A stretch of 50,888 nucleotides of DNA from Pseudomonas maioricensis (GTDB lineage: Bacteria > Pseudomonadota > Gammaproteobacteria > Pseudomonadales > Pseudomonadaceae), in contig NZ_LOHG01000003.1 in assembly GCF_022790535.1 (NCBI RefSeq), forward strand, positions 234,229 to 285,116, given 5' to 3'. The notes beneath the pieces are model-generated. The model saw only the letters and a list, made by a program, of their open reading frames with translations, was not told the origin of the DNA and did not search any database. This document shows, one piece after another, positions 1 through 8,115 of the stretch; the first letter of the stretch is position 1, and each line of letters starts with the position of its first letter. The translations under genes were made by a program, and so were the position numbers.

Positions 1-41
1 AGAAAATGCATTTCAATCCAGTAGATTGCATGTTGTTTGAT

Positions 42-60
42 GAGCGCGCTCCTACAGGGC
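42..60. repeat. REP-like fragment
   Basis: GAGCGCGCTCCTACAGGG-like sequence is the outer end of a single REP arm just after radA. No partner arm is visible. Confidence 0.4.
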
Positions 61-70
61 CTCTCGAACG

Positions 71-1438
71 TTATTCAAACAAAGCATCCAGCGCCTGCTC
101 CAGGCGCGTCACCGCAATAATCTGCAAACCCGGCGGGGCTTCTTTCGGCGCATTGCCTTTCGGTACGATTGCCCGCTTGAAGCCATGTTTGGCCGCTTCT
201 TTGAGGCGCTCCTGGCCACTCGGAACCGGACGCACTTCACCAGACAGCCCCACTTCACCAAACACCAGCAAGTCATGAGGCAACGGACGGTTACGCAGAC
301 TGGACATCACCGCGGCCATCAACGCCAGGTCCGACGCTGTTTCCAGTACTTTGACGCCCCCCACCACGTTAAGGAAAACATCCTGATCGTGAGTTGGAAT
401 GCCACCGTGACGATGCAGGACCGCCAGCAGCATCGCCAGACGATTCTGATCCAGGCCTAATGTCACACGGCGCGGATTGGACATGTGACTGTCATCCACC
501 AACGCCTGAACCTCCACCAGCATCGGCCGCGTGCCTTCCCAGGTTGCCATCACCACACTGCCGGGGACTTCTTCCTGAGCGCGTGTCAGGAAAATCGCCG
601 ACGGGTTGGAGACTTCCTTCAGCCCCTTGTCGGTCATGCCAAATACACCCAGCTCATTGACCGCACCAAAGCGGTTCTTCACGGCACGCAGCAACCGCAG
701 ACGCCCGTCAGACTCGCCTTCGAAGTAGAGAACCGTATCCACCATGTGCTCAAGCACTCGCGGTCCCGCCAGAGCGCCCTCTTTGGTAACGTGGCCGACC
801 AGGAAAATCGCCGTACCGCTTTGCTTCGCGTAACGCACCAGCAAAGCCGCGCTTTCGCGAACTTGCGAAACACCGCCCGGCGCAGACTGCAGTTGCTCGG
901 TAAAAATCGTCTGAATCGAGTCGATCACCATCACCTTGGGCTTTTCAACCTTGGCGGTGGCAATGATGTTTTCGATACAGGTTTCGGTCATCACCTGAAG
1001 CTTGTCCTGAGGCAGCCCCAGACGACGCGCGCGCATCGCCACTTGCTGCTGGGACTCTTCCCCGGTGACGTACAACGCCGGCATGCGTTCGGCAATGTTG
1101 CACAGGGTCTGCAGGAGGATAGTGGACTTGCCGATTCCCGGATCGCCGCCGATCAGCACCACCGAACCATCGACCAGCCCGCCGCCAAGCACGCGGTCCA
1201 GCTCGGCGGAGTTGGTGGAGAAGCGTGGTATCTCCTCAATGCTGACCTCAGCCAGCGTACGGATCTGCGTTTGCTGCCCGGTCCAGCCGGAACGCCCGCT
1301 CGGAGGCGCTGCGCTGCCGCTTTCCAGCACGGTTTCAACCAATGTGTTCCAGGCGCCGCATTCGCCGCACTGCCCGGCCCACTTGGGAAAGGTCGCACCG
1401 CACTCAGTGCAGCCATACAAGCGTTTGGCCTTGGCCAT
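71..1438 (-). CDS. radA: DNA repair protein RadA
   Basis: RadA is a RecA-like ATPase that helps process recombination intermediates and drives branch migration in the cytoplasm. The 455-residue product has the full family architecture: an N-terminal zinc finger (Cys10, Cys13, Cys24, Cys27), Walker A GGDPGIGKST at about 97-106, Walker B VMVIDSIQT at about 169-177, the RadA-specific KNRFG motif at 254-258, and a C-terminal Lon-like domain. I chose the ATG at 1438 because family members begin MAKAKRLYGC; an in-frame start nine codons upstream adds residues not usual in the family. The gene is divergent from mscL and seems to be transcribed alone. Identification is secure. Confidence 0.97.
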   Translation of the reverse strand: MAKAKRLYGCTECGATFPKWAGQCGECGAWNTLVETVLESGSAAPPSGRSGWTGQQTQIRTLAEVSIEEIPRFSTNSAELDRVLGGGLVDGSVVLIGGDPGIGKSTILLQTLCNIAERMPALYVTGEESQQQVAMRARRLGLPQDKLQVMTETCIENIIATAKVEKPKVMVIDSIQTIFTEQLQSAPGGVSQVRESAALLVRYAKQSGTAIFLVGHVTKEGALAGPRVLEHMVDTVLYFEGESDGRLRLLRAVKNRFGAVNELGVFGMTDKGLKEVSNPSAIFLTRAQEEVPGSVVMATWEGTRPMLVEVQALVDDSHMSNPRRVTLGLDQNRLAMLLAVLHRHGGIPTHDQDVFLNVVGGVKVLETASDLALMAAVMSSLRNRPLPHDLLVFGEVGLSGEVRPVPSGQERLKEAAKHGFKRAIVPKGNAPKEAPPGLQIIAVTRLEQALDALFE

Positions 1439-1633
1439 GACAACCCCGTCGGTAAAAGTTGGCAATCATAACGCAGCTGCTACCTGTACGTCGGTAAGCC
1501 TGCTCCATCAGGTTTTTAAGGAATTTCATAAAACTTCGTCAGAAAAGCCCGGTCGATTGCAGAGTGCCCAGCGCAACGCGTGCAGCTGACTTACACTGCA
1601 CTGGACAATCTCATCAGTTACAAGGAATGACCC

Positions 1634-2080
1634 ATGAGCGTACTAAGCGAGTTCAAAGCCTTTGCCGTCAAAGGTAACGTGGTCGATATGGCCGTCGGTA
1701 TCATCATTGGTGCGGCATTCGGCAAGATCGTTTCGTCGTTCGTCGGCGATGTCATAATGCCGCCTCTGGGGCTGCTGATCGGCGGTGTGGACTTCAGTGA
1801 CCTCGCCGTTATTCTCAGACCTGCAGAAGGTGCGGCCCCTGCGGTAGTGCTGGCCTACGGCAAGTTCATCCAGACAGTGATCGACTTCATCATCGTCGCC
1901 TTCGCCATCTTCATGGGCGTAAAAGCGATCAATCGCCTCAAACGCGAAGAAGCCAAAGCGCCCACCCTGCCACCGACTCCGACCAAGCAGGAACTGCTGC
2001 TGGGCGAGATTCGCGACCTGCTCAAAGAACAGCATCAGCCGTCGGCACCGATTACCGTTGATCCGAAGCATCCGATTTGA
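1634..2080 (+). CDS. mscL: Large-conductance mechanosensitive channel MscL
   Basis: MscL forms a homopentameric inner-membrane pore that opens under membrane tension and releases solutes during hypo-osmotic shock. The 148-residue product starts with the amphipathic N-terminal helix ([20 protein letters not shown]). TM1 lies at about 16-45 with the pore-lining glycine/alanine pattern ([15 protein letters not shown]). A periplasmic loop follows, then TM2 at about 75-100, then a charged cytoplasmic helix ([16 protein letters not shown]). The length is normal for the family (about 137-150). An AAGGA ribosome site sits upstream of the ATG. It is divergent from radA and is followed by a REPIN rather than a clear terminator. 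Confidence 0.97.
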   Translation: MSVLSEFKAFAVKGNVVDMAVGIIIGAAFGKIVSSFVGDVIMPPLGLLIGGVDFSDLAVILRPAEGAAPAVVLAYGKFIQTVIDFIIVAFAIFMGVKAINRLKREEAKAPTLPPTPTKQELLLGEIRDLLKEQHQPSAPITVDPKHPI

Positions 2081-2104
2081 ATCGATAGAGGCCTGAATGC
2101 GGAC

Positions 2105-2195
2105 TTGTAGGAGTGAGCTTGCTCGCGATCACGGTAGACCTGTAAAGAAATTACTGTCTGGCCTGACGCTATCGCGAGCAAGCTCGCTCCTACAG
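2105..2195. repeat. REPIN, class I
   Basis: Two inverted arms with core GTAGGAGTGAGCTTGC, GCGAT facing inward, around a 41-bp loop. It sits between the 3' ends of mscL and fpr and may act as a bidirectional 3' stabiliser. Confidence 0.9.
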
Positions 2196-2208
2196 AGAAG
2201 CGGCGCTG

Positions 2209-2985
2209 TTACCAATAATTCTCGACAACCACCTGCCCCGGCCGACGCGTCAGGTTCAGGTTCATGTCGCGTGCTTTAAGTAGCGCGCGCGTGTCTTCGA
2301 TCATCTGCGGGTTGCCGCAGATCATCACGCGAGACTGCTCAGGATTCAGCGGCAGACCGGCAGCTTTCTCCAGCTCGCCGTTCTCGATCAACTGCGTGAT
2401 CCGGCCATTCAGTGCGCCTGCAATCTGCTCGCGTGTGACCACCGGCAGGTAGATCAGCTTGTCGGCATACTCGGCGAGATAATCGCGCTCTGTCAGCCCA
2501 GCGATCAGTTGCTGATACGCAAGCTCCTTCTCCTCCCGGGCGCTGTACACCAGAACGATCCGCTCGAATTTCTCCCAGACCTCGAAGTCCTGCAGGATCG
2601 ACAGAAACGGCGCGACACCAGTGCCTGTGGATAACAGCCACAGGTCCCGCCCGTCCGTAAACCTGTCCACAGTCAGGTAACCCGTCGCCAGTTTTTCGAT
2701 GAGTAGCGTGTCGCCTTCACGCAGTCGGCTCAGCTCGCTCGTAAACTCGCCACCCGGCACCACAATGGAGAAGAACTCCAGAAACTCGTCATGAGGTGAA
2801 GAAGCCATTGAATAGGCACGCCAAACGATACTGCCGTCCGGCTTGGTGACGCCCAGACGCGCAAACTGTCCGGCCCGGAAGCGAAAGCCCGGATCACGGG
2901 TTGTTCGCAACGTGAACAGACTTGGGGTCAACGGCGTGACGTTTAGCAGCGTCTGGCGGGTGTACTTTTCTTCACTGGCGGTCAT
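2209..2985 (-). CDS. fpr: Ferredoxin--NADP+ reductase
   Basis: This FAD enzyme moves electrons between NADPH and ferredoxin or flavodoxin, often to support oxidative-stress defence and Fe-S cluster upkeep. The 258-residue product has the FAD motif RAYS at 56-59, the nucleotide motif LLSTGTGVAPF at about 117-127, and a C-terminal NYW ending in the aromatic residue that closes over the flavin, as in the bacterial Fpr subclass. The ATG at 2985 is preferred over a GTG seven codons upstream because the AGGAG ribosome site lies between the two. Pseudomonas usually has two paralogues; this resembles the FprB type more than FprA, but that split is from memory. It faces a small LuxR-type gene across 345 bp. 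Confidence 0.9.
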   Translation of the reverse strand: MTASEEKYTRQTLLNVTPLTPSLFTLRTTRDPGFRFRAGQFARLGVTKPDGSIVWRAYSMASSPHDEFLEFFSIVVPGGEFTSELSRLREGDTLLIEKLATGYLTVDRFTDGRDLWLLSTGTGVAPFLSILQDFEVWEKFERIVLVYSAREEKELAYQQLIAGLTERDYLAEYADKLIYLPVVTREQIAGALNGRITQLIENGELEKAAGLPLNPEQSRVMICGNPQMIEDTRALLKARDMNLNLTRRPGQVVVENYW

Positions 2986-3330
2986 GGTCGAACCTGACTC
3001 CTGCACGTATTCGGATGCGCCCAGTGTCCCGCAAAGTGCAGTGGATAAACACCGCCGGTTTGTAGTGACATCCTCGATACGTTGCTCTGGTCTCGCGTTT
3101 AGACTGTTTCAGTCTTGGGTCTATAGCGGTGGATTCAAACGCTGGCCTTACGAACCGGGGAAAACCCTACCCTGCAACGGCTTGGCGTTGTGACCTGTTA
3201 TCTGCGGGATAAAACGCCAGTACTCCACCTGTCCGTGATCACAGCGAGGCGAAGTTGCGGTAAGGGATTCTTCCTACACTAGAGAAGTGAGGCAAACGGG
3301 AAATAACTGACACAGCACGGAGGCTACAAA
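2986..3330. other. Divergent intergenic region between fpr and the small LuxR-type gene
   Basis: These 345 bp hold no gene that I can support. They must carry the promoters for fpr (minus strand) and the HTH-only LuxR gene (plus strand). The clearest element is a short palindrome at 3101-3115. I looked for a degenerate autoinducer-binding domain upstream of the LuxR HTH and found none. Confidence 0.6.
3101..3115. promoter_or_regulatory. Perfect 6+6 bp palindrome, possible operator
   Basis: AGACTG-TTT-CAGTCT is a perfect inverted repeat with a 3-bp spacer. It lies 116 bp upstream of fpr and 216 bp upstream of the LuxR-type gene. It could be a dimeric regulator site, but a dyad this short may arise by chance. 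No regulator is assigned. Confidence 0.3.
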
Positions 3331-3564
3331 ATGGGTGGCACGTCTCTTGAGGCCCTGCACAGGTACGACGTCAAGCCGCTGACTGCGAGGGAAGTCGAAA
3401 TACTGAAATGGACGGCCGAAGGAAAAACAGCGGGCGACATCGCCGTTATTCTGAGTCTGAAGGAGCGTACCGTACATTTTCATATGGCCAACGCGATCGT
3501 GAAGATGGGGGCCTGCAACAAGACAGCGGCAGTGGTACAGGCGGCGCTCAGAGGAATGTTTTGA
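3331..3564 (+). CDS. Stand-alone LuxR-type HTH regulator (no sensor domain)
   Basis: The 77-residue protein is almost entirely a GerE/LuxR-type DNA-binding domain: LTAREVEILKWTAEGKT at 17-33, the scaffold helix GDIAVILSL, and the recognition helix ERTVHFHMANAIVKMGA at about 45-61. The sequence is closest in style to the C-terminal halves of acyl-homoserine-lactone receptors such as LasR or RhlR, yet no autoinducer-binding or receiver domain is encoded. A good ribosome site (GGAGG, 7 bp before the ATG) and the lack of any upstream relic suggest a real small gene rather than a broken LuxR. The role is unknown; it may bind lux-box-like sites alone or compete with full-length LuxR proteins. Confidence 0.8.
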   Translation: MGGTSLEALHRYDVKPLTAREVEILKWTAEGKTAGDIAVILSLKERTVHFHMANAIVKMGACNKTAAVVQAALRGMF

Positions 3565-3682
3565 AGCAACCGCTCACCGACACGTGCCAAGCGCCAAAAA
3601 GCACGTAAAATCCCCTTCCTCTACCAGCCCGCTGTCATGGGCTTAGGTGACCAATCGTCGATTGACCAGAGTTTCCCCGCCC

Positions 3683-4807
3683 ATGCCGTTGCTTGATACT
3701 CCGTTCGCCCAGCTTGATCTTATCCGCCAACCGGAACAGCAAGATGAACCGCTCCAAGCGTTCGACGCTGCTGATGAATATCTGCTCAATTACGTGGCGG
3801 AGCATGGCCTGACGCTGCAAAGCAAGGTGCTGGTGCTTAACGACAGCTTCGGCGCGCTGGCAGTCAGCCTTGCTCAGCATGCGACGGTCACCAGCAGCAC
3901 TGACTCTTATCTGGCGGCTCATGGCTTGCAGAAAAACCTGGTGCGCAATGGCATGGCCTACGATGCGGTAACGCTGGTGCCCGCCAGCAACGCCGCCATT
4001 GGCCCTTTCGACTGGGTGCTGATTCGTGTACCAAAAACCCTCGCCTTGCTGGAGGAGCAATTGATACGCCTGCAAGGCCAATTGGCTCCCGGAGCCCGGG
4101 TCGTCGCAGCCGCGATGGTCAAGCATCTCCCTCGTTCGGCCGGAGATCTGCTGGAAGAATACGTCGGCCCGGTCAGCGCGTCCCTCGCAGTGAAAAAAGC
4201 CAGGCTGCTGTTCGCGACGCCACAACCCAAAGAACTGGCCTCTTCGCCCTACCCGACCCGCTACACACTGGATGAGCCTGTGATCGAGCTGGTGAACCAC
4301 GCCAACGTGTTCTGCCGTGAAGGGCTGGACATTGGCACCCGTGCATTTCTGCCTTATCTGCCAAATAATCTGGGCAACGCCCGGGTTGCGGACCTCGGTT
4401 GCGGTAATGGCGTATTGGCGATTGCCAGCGCTCTGGTCAACCCCCAAGCGCAGTACACGCTGGTGGACGAGTCATACATGGCGGTGCAGTCGGCAGAGCA
4501 GAACTGGCGCGCGGCACTGGGCGACCGTGAAGTCGTGATGCGCGCCGATGACGGCCTGGCAGGTCAGGAACCAGACTCTCTGGATGTGGTGTTATGCAAC
4601 CCGCCTTTCCACCAACAGCAGGTGGTGGGTGATTTCCTGGCGTGGCGCATGTTCCAGCAGTCTCGTGCCGCGCTGGTTCCAGGTGGCGCGTTGTATGTGG
4701 TGGGCAATCGTCATCTGGGCTACCACACCAAACTGGCAAGGCTGTTTCGTGGCGTAGAGCAAGTCGCCGCAACGCCGAAGTTTGTGATTCTTAAAGCGCG
4801 CAAGTAA
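3683..4807 (+). CDS. rlmG: 23S rRNA (guanine-N2) methyltransferase RlmG
   Basis: RlmG methylates N2 of a guanine (G1835 in E. coli) in 23S rRNA using S-adenosylmethionine. The 374-residue product has the two-domain layout of the RsmC/RlmG group: a degenerate N-terminal methyltransferase-like half, then a catalytic half with SAM motif VADLGCGNG at 235-243 and the N2-methylase signature NPPF at 306-309. The ATG at 3683 is chosen because homologues start MPLL(D/T)TP; an upstream in-frame start adds 12 atypical residues. RsmC, which acts on 16S rRNA, is the related alternative, but the sequence agrees better with pseudomonad RlmG. It is followed by a REPIN. Confidence 0.9.
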   Translation: MPLLDTPFAQLDLIRQPEQQDEPLQAFDAADEYLLNYVAEHGLTLQSKVLVLNDSFGALAVSLAQHATVTSSTDSYLAAHGLQKNLVRNGMAYDAVTLVPASNAAIGPFDWVLIRVPKTLALLEEQLIRLQGQLAPGARVVAAAMVKHLPRSAGDLLEEYVGPVSASLAVKKARLLFATPQPKELASSPYPTRYTLDEPVIELVNHANVFCREGLDIGTRAFLPYLPNNLGNARVADLGCGNGVLAIASALVNPQAQYTLVDESYMAVQSAEQNWRAALGDREVVMRADDGLAGQEPDSLDVVLCNPPFHQQQVVGDFLAWRMFQQSRAALVPGGALYVVGNRHLGYHTKLARLFRGVEQVAATPKFVILKARK

Positions 4808-4830
4808 TAACCCCGGGCCCTAACCATACC

Positions 4831-4908
4831 CCTGTAGGAGCTGCCGAAGGTTGCGAACGCGTTTTACCTGATAAACCGCAGTTCGCAGCCTTCATCAGCT
4901 CCTACAGG
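4831..4908. repeat. REPIN, class II
   Basis: Inverted arms with core GTAGGAGCTGCCGAAGG; the right arm has drifted (TTCATCAGC in place of TTCGGCAGC). It lies after rlmG. Confidence 0.88.
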
Positions 4909-4925
4909 ATCAATATCGGGATGGT

Positions 4926-4950
4926 AAAAAAAACCCTCCAGTGGAGGGTT
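4926..4950 (-). terminator. Rho-independent terminator of the cio operon
   Basis: Read on the minus strand, a stem formed by AACCCTCCA and TGGAGGGTT (4932-4950) is followed by a run of eight T residues (complement of 4926-4933). It sits 40 bp past the stop of the DUF2474 gene, as expected for the end of cioA-cioB-DUF2474. Confidence 0.8.
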
Positions 4951-4989
4951 GTAAAACCGCGTCGATGGGACGCGGGATGGGATTAGAAA

Positions 4990-5160
4990 TCAGTGGGTCG
5001 TCAAACCAGCAGCGTTCATGAACAGCCGCAATACGCTGGCGACGATGAACAGCGCGAACACGCTCGCAGCCCAGATGCCAGCCAACCATGCCAGACGCTG
5101 CCACAACGGTTTTTTCAACGCCGGGTCTTGCTCATCATGAAAAGATTCTTTGCCTGACAT
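4990..5160 (-). CDS. DUF2474 small membrane protein of the cio operon
   Basis: A 56-residue protein with a polar N-terminus ([17 protein letters not shown]) and one transmembrane helix at about 25-47, then a short tail. It matches the DUF2474 family, which is found next to cyanide-insensitive bd-type oxidases. By analogy with E. coli CydX it may stabilise or help assemble the CioAB complex; that is inference, not shown here. The ATG at 5160 has a GAGGAGA ribosome site; the longer reading frame starting at 5190 would absorb that site. It is 55 bp downstream of cioB and before the operon terminator. Confidence 0.85.
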   Translation of the reverse strand: MSGKESFHDEQDPALKKPLWQRLAWLAGIWAASVFALFIVASVLRLFMNAAGLTTH

Positions 5161-5215
5161 CGCCAGTCTCTCCTCTACTGATAGCCCCAACGCCGGGCGT
5201 TGGGGCAGATATCTG

Positions 5216-6223
5216 CTAGTGGTAGCCGTCTTCGTGGGTCACCTTGCCGCGGAACACGTAGTAGCTCCAGAAGGTGTAACCCAGGATGAACGGGATGATG
5301 AACAGCGTGCCCACCAGCATGAAGCCCTGACTCTGCGGTGGCGATGAAGCCTCCCAGATAGAGATCGATGGCGGGATGATGTTTGGCCACAAGCTGATAC
5401 CCAGACCGCTGTAGCCAAGGAAAATCAGCAGCAGGGTCAACAGGAACGGCGTGTAGTTAGCGTTACGAGCCACAGCTTTGAACAAGCCATACATGGTTAC
5501 CAGCACCAGAATCGGCACGGGCAGGAACCAGAACAGGTTCGGCAGTGTGAACCAGCGGTTAGCGATGTCGGGGTGAGCCAACGGCGTCCAAAGGCTTACC
5601 ACGCCCATCACAACCAACACCGCGATTGCCAATGGACGAGCCAGATCATGCATGGCTTTTTGCAGTGCACCTTCGGTCTTCATGATCAACCAGGTGCAAC
5701 CCAGTAGCGCATAAGCCACGATCAATGCAAGGCCGCAGAACATGGAAAACGGGGTGAGCCAATCCAGGCCACCACCTGCAAACTGGCGATCAACCACCGG
5801 AATGCCATCGATAAACGCGCCCAGTGCAACACCCTGAAAGAACGTCGCTGCCAGTGAACCGCCGATGAAAGCCTTGTCCCACAGGTGACGTTTCTCATCA
5901 GTAGCCTTGAAGCGGAACTCAAACGCCACACCGCGGAAGATGAGGCCGATCAGCATCAGGATCAACGGCAGGTAAAGCGCCGACAACACCACCGAGTAAG
6001 CCAGCGGGAAAGCGCCGAACAAACCGGCGCCGCCCAATACCAGCCAGGTCTCGTTGCCGTCCCAGACCGGAGCGACGGTGTTCATCATGACGTCACGGTC
6101 GGTCTTGTCCTTCATGAACGGGAAGAGAATCCCGATCCCGAGGTCGAAGCCGTCCATGACCACGTACATCATTACGCCGAAGATAATGATGATTGCCCAG
6201 ATAAGTGGAAGATCAATACCCAT
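5216..6223 (-). CDS. cioB: Cyanide-insensitive quinol oxidase subunit II (CioB/CydB)
   Basis: Subunit II of the bd-type quinol oxidase, which reduces oxygen to water in the inner membrane with electrons from ubiquinol. The 335-residue product is hydrophobic with the CydB pattern: an N-terminal signature ([20 protein letters not shown]), then DGFDLGIG and [18 protein letters not shown], and repeated membrane segments up to the C-terminal [13 protein letters not shown]. The length is normal for CioB. It starts 3 bp after the stop of cioA, so the two are translationally close. CydB of the heme-d oxidase is the close alternative name; the CioA partner supports the cyanide-insensitive type. Confidence 0.93.
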   Translation of the reverse strand: MGIDLPLIWAIIIIFGVMMYVVMDGFDLGIGILFPFMKDKTDRDVMMNTVAPVWDGNETWLVLGGAGLFGAFPLAYSVVLSALYLPLILMLIGLIFRGVAFEFRFKATDEKRHLWDKAFIGGSLAATFFQGVALGAFIDGIPVVDRQFAGGGLDWLTPFSMFCGLALIVAYALLGCTWLIMKTEGALQKAMHDLARPLAIAVLVVMGVVSLWTPLAHPDIANRWFTLPNLFWFLPVPILVLVTMYGLFKAVARNANYTPFLLTLLLIFLGYSGLGISLWPNIIPPSISIWEASSPPQSQGFMLVGTLFIIPFILGYTFWSYYVFRGKVTHEDGYH

Positions 6224-6226
6224 GAC

Positions 6227-7666
6227 TCAATTCCCCTTATTCAGGCTGTCGTGGTTAAGCGAGTCTTCGTTGCCTTCTTCAGCAGCGGAGAGCGGACGAG
6301 CCGGAGTACGTTGCTGACCTGGGCCACCGGTAGGCTGATGGTCCTCATGAACCTTCGGACCTTTACGCACCAGACGCATCATGTAGCCAAGGCCTGCGCC
6401 AAACAGCACGAAATAGACCACGACGAACAAGACCAGGGTAATGCTCATCTGCGCAACGCTATGACCGGATGAAGCATCAGCCGTGCGCATCAGACCGTAA
6501 ACAACCCACGGCTGACGGCCGATTTCAGTGGTGAACCAGCCTGCCAGGATCGCGATCAGGCCTGATGGGCCCATCCACAAGGCCAGGTAAAGGAACGCGC
6601 GGGACTGATACAGCGTGCCGCGCTTGCGCAGCCATAGGCTCCACAGACCGGTGAAGATCATCAGGAAGCCTAGGCCCACCATGACCCGGAACGACCAGAA
6701 CACGACAGTCGAGTTGGGACGGTCTTCGGGCTTGAACTCTTTCAGCGCCGGGACTTGTTTGTCCAGGCTGTGCGTCAGGATCAGGCTGCCCAGGTACGGG
6801 ATTTCAACCGCGTACTTGGTGCGCTCTTCTTTCATGTCCGGCCAGCCGAACAGGATCAACGGCGTTGGCTCATCGCCAACGTTTTCCCAGTGGCCTTCAA
6901 TGGCAGCGATTTTTGCCGGCTGATGCTTGAGGGTATTCAAACCATGGAAGTCACCGACCACTGCCTGCAGTGGCGCGACCAGCAAGGCCATCCACATGGC
7001 CATCGACAGCATCTTGCGGATCTGCGGCGTGTCGCGACCGCGGAGCAAGTGCCACGCTGCGGACGAACCGACGAAGAATGCGGTCGCCACGAATGCAGCG
7101 ATGGACATGTGCGCAAGACGGTAAGGGAACGACGGGTTGAACACCACTGCGAACCAGTCGGTAGGGATGACCCGACCGTCGATGATTTCGTAACCCTGCG
7201 GGGTCTGCATCCAGCTATTGGAAGACAGAATCCAGAAGGTAGAGATCAGGGTGCCGATGGCGACCATGACCGTGGAGAAAAAGTGCAGGTTGCGGCCGAC
7301 GCGGTTCCAGCCGAACAGCATCACGCCCAGGAAACCGGCTTCGAGGAAGAACGCCGTGAGCACTTCGTACGTCAGCAGCGGCCCGGTGACGGCCCCGGCA
7401 AAGTCGGAGAAGCGGCTCCAGTTCGTACCAAACTGATACGCCATGACCAGACCGGAAACCACGCCCATGCCGAAGTTGACGGCAAAGATCTTCGACCAGA
7501 AATGGTAAAGGTCGCGATAGACGTTGTTGTGGGTCTTGAGCCACAGGCCTTCGAGCACGGCCAGGTAACTTGCCAGACCAATGGTGATGGCAGGAAACAG
7601 GATGTGGAACGAAATGGTAAACGCGAACTGAATTCGGGCGAGCTCAATTGCATCCAAACCGAACAT
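6227..7666 (-). CDS. cioA: Cyanide-insensitive quinol oxidase subunit I (CioA/CydA)
   Basis: The catalytic subunit of the bd-type oxidase; it carries the hemes and the quinol-oxidising loop. The 479-residue product begins GLDAIELARIQFAFTISFHI, with the conserved heme-ligand His21. It keeps the Q-loop residues in the stretch LKHQPAKIAAIEGHWE, while the Q-loop region is shorter than in E. coli CydA. These are features of the CioA subgroup, which gives cyanide-tolerant respiration. It is first in the operon cioA-cioB-DUF2474. A possible ANR site lies about 190 bp upstream. Confidence 0.93.
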   Translation of the reverse strand: MFGLDAIELARIQFAFTISFHILFPAITIGLASYLAVLEGLWLKTHNNVYRDLYHFWSKIFAVNFGMGVVSGLVMAYQFGTNWSRFSDFAGAVTGPLLTYEVLTAFFLEAGFLGVMLFGWNRVGRNLHFFSTVMVAIGTLISTFWILSSNSWMQTPQGYEIIDGRVIPTDWFAVVFNPSFPYRLAHMSIAAFVATAFFVGSSAAWHLLRGRDTPQIRKMLSMAMWMALLVAPLQAVVGDFHGLNTLKHQPAKIAAIEGHWENVGDEPTPLILFGWPDMKEERTKYAVEIPYLGSLILTHSLDKQVPALKEFKPEDRPNSTVVFWSFRVMVGLGFLMIFTGLWSLWLRKRGTLYQSRAFLYLALWMGPSGLIAILAGWFTTEIGRQPWVVYGLMRTADASSGHSVAQMSITLVLFVVVYFVLFGAGLGYMMRLVRKGPKVHEDHQPTGGPGQQRTPARPLSAAEEGNEDSLNHDSLNKGN

Positions 7667-8115
7667 TAGGTCTTCCTCTATCAGGTGATACGGCCGGCGA
7701 CCCTGGGGTCAGCAGCCACTGCCCCCCACTGGTAAGGAGCGCGGCAGGTTGAAAACGTTCTGGGCTTTGGATGAAAAGTAACCAGACTTTTCCGGCCGCC
7801 CATCGCGCAACCTTGAATCCGTCAAGTCGTCTGCCGTTTCTTTTGCCTTGCGGGCATTGACGCAGATCAACTGACTGTCAAAGAGTAGTCTCATTCGAGC
7901 GTTTCGGACGTGTGGTCTTTTGCCGCGTGGCGAGTTGTCTCACCGCTCTAAATCAAGCTGTCTCCGGCCCGTCACAACATCTGCCGCCGTAGGCTCCACT
8001 GACACAGCCGCTGAAAAAAACTCTTTTTTAGGATCCAATCTGTCAGGCTTTTCATGCAACTAACTGTTACAAACTGATAATCTGGCGGCTCTCCCCTGCC
8101 TGGCTGTTGTTGCTC
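7667..8115. other. Divergent intergenic region between cioA and the MFS gene
   Basis: About 450 bp without a supported gene. It should carry the cioA promoter on the minus strand and the MFS gene promoter on the plus strand; near the latter, GATAAT at about 8078 resembles a -10 box. A candidate ANR/FNR site lies at 7857-7870. A 61-codon minus-strand frame here (7709-7894) has no family signature, and I do not call it. Confidence 0.6.
7857..7870. promoter_or_regulatory. Candidate ANR/FNR box upstream of cioAB
   Basis: TTGACGCAGATCAA matches the FNR/ANR consensus TTGAT-N4-ATCAA except for one base (C in place of T at position 5). It is centred about 197 bp before the cioA start. In P. aeruginosa, ANR is known to repress cioAB at low oxygen, so the context fits. 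The long distance is a weakness unless the transcript has a long leader. Confidence 0.4.

Noticed and set aside
485..1471. A 328-codon open frame opposite radA
   Set aside because: It is the complement of a highly conserved gene and shows no family features.
7709..7894. A 61-codon frame in the cioA upstream region
   Set aside because: It covers the likely cioA promoter and ANR-like site and has no family signature.
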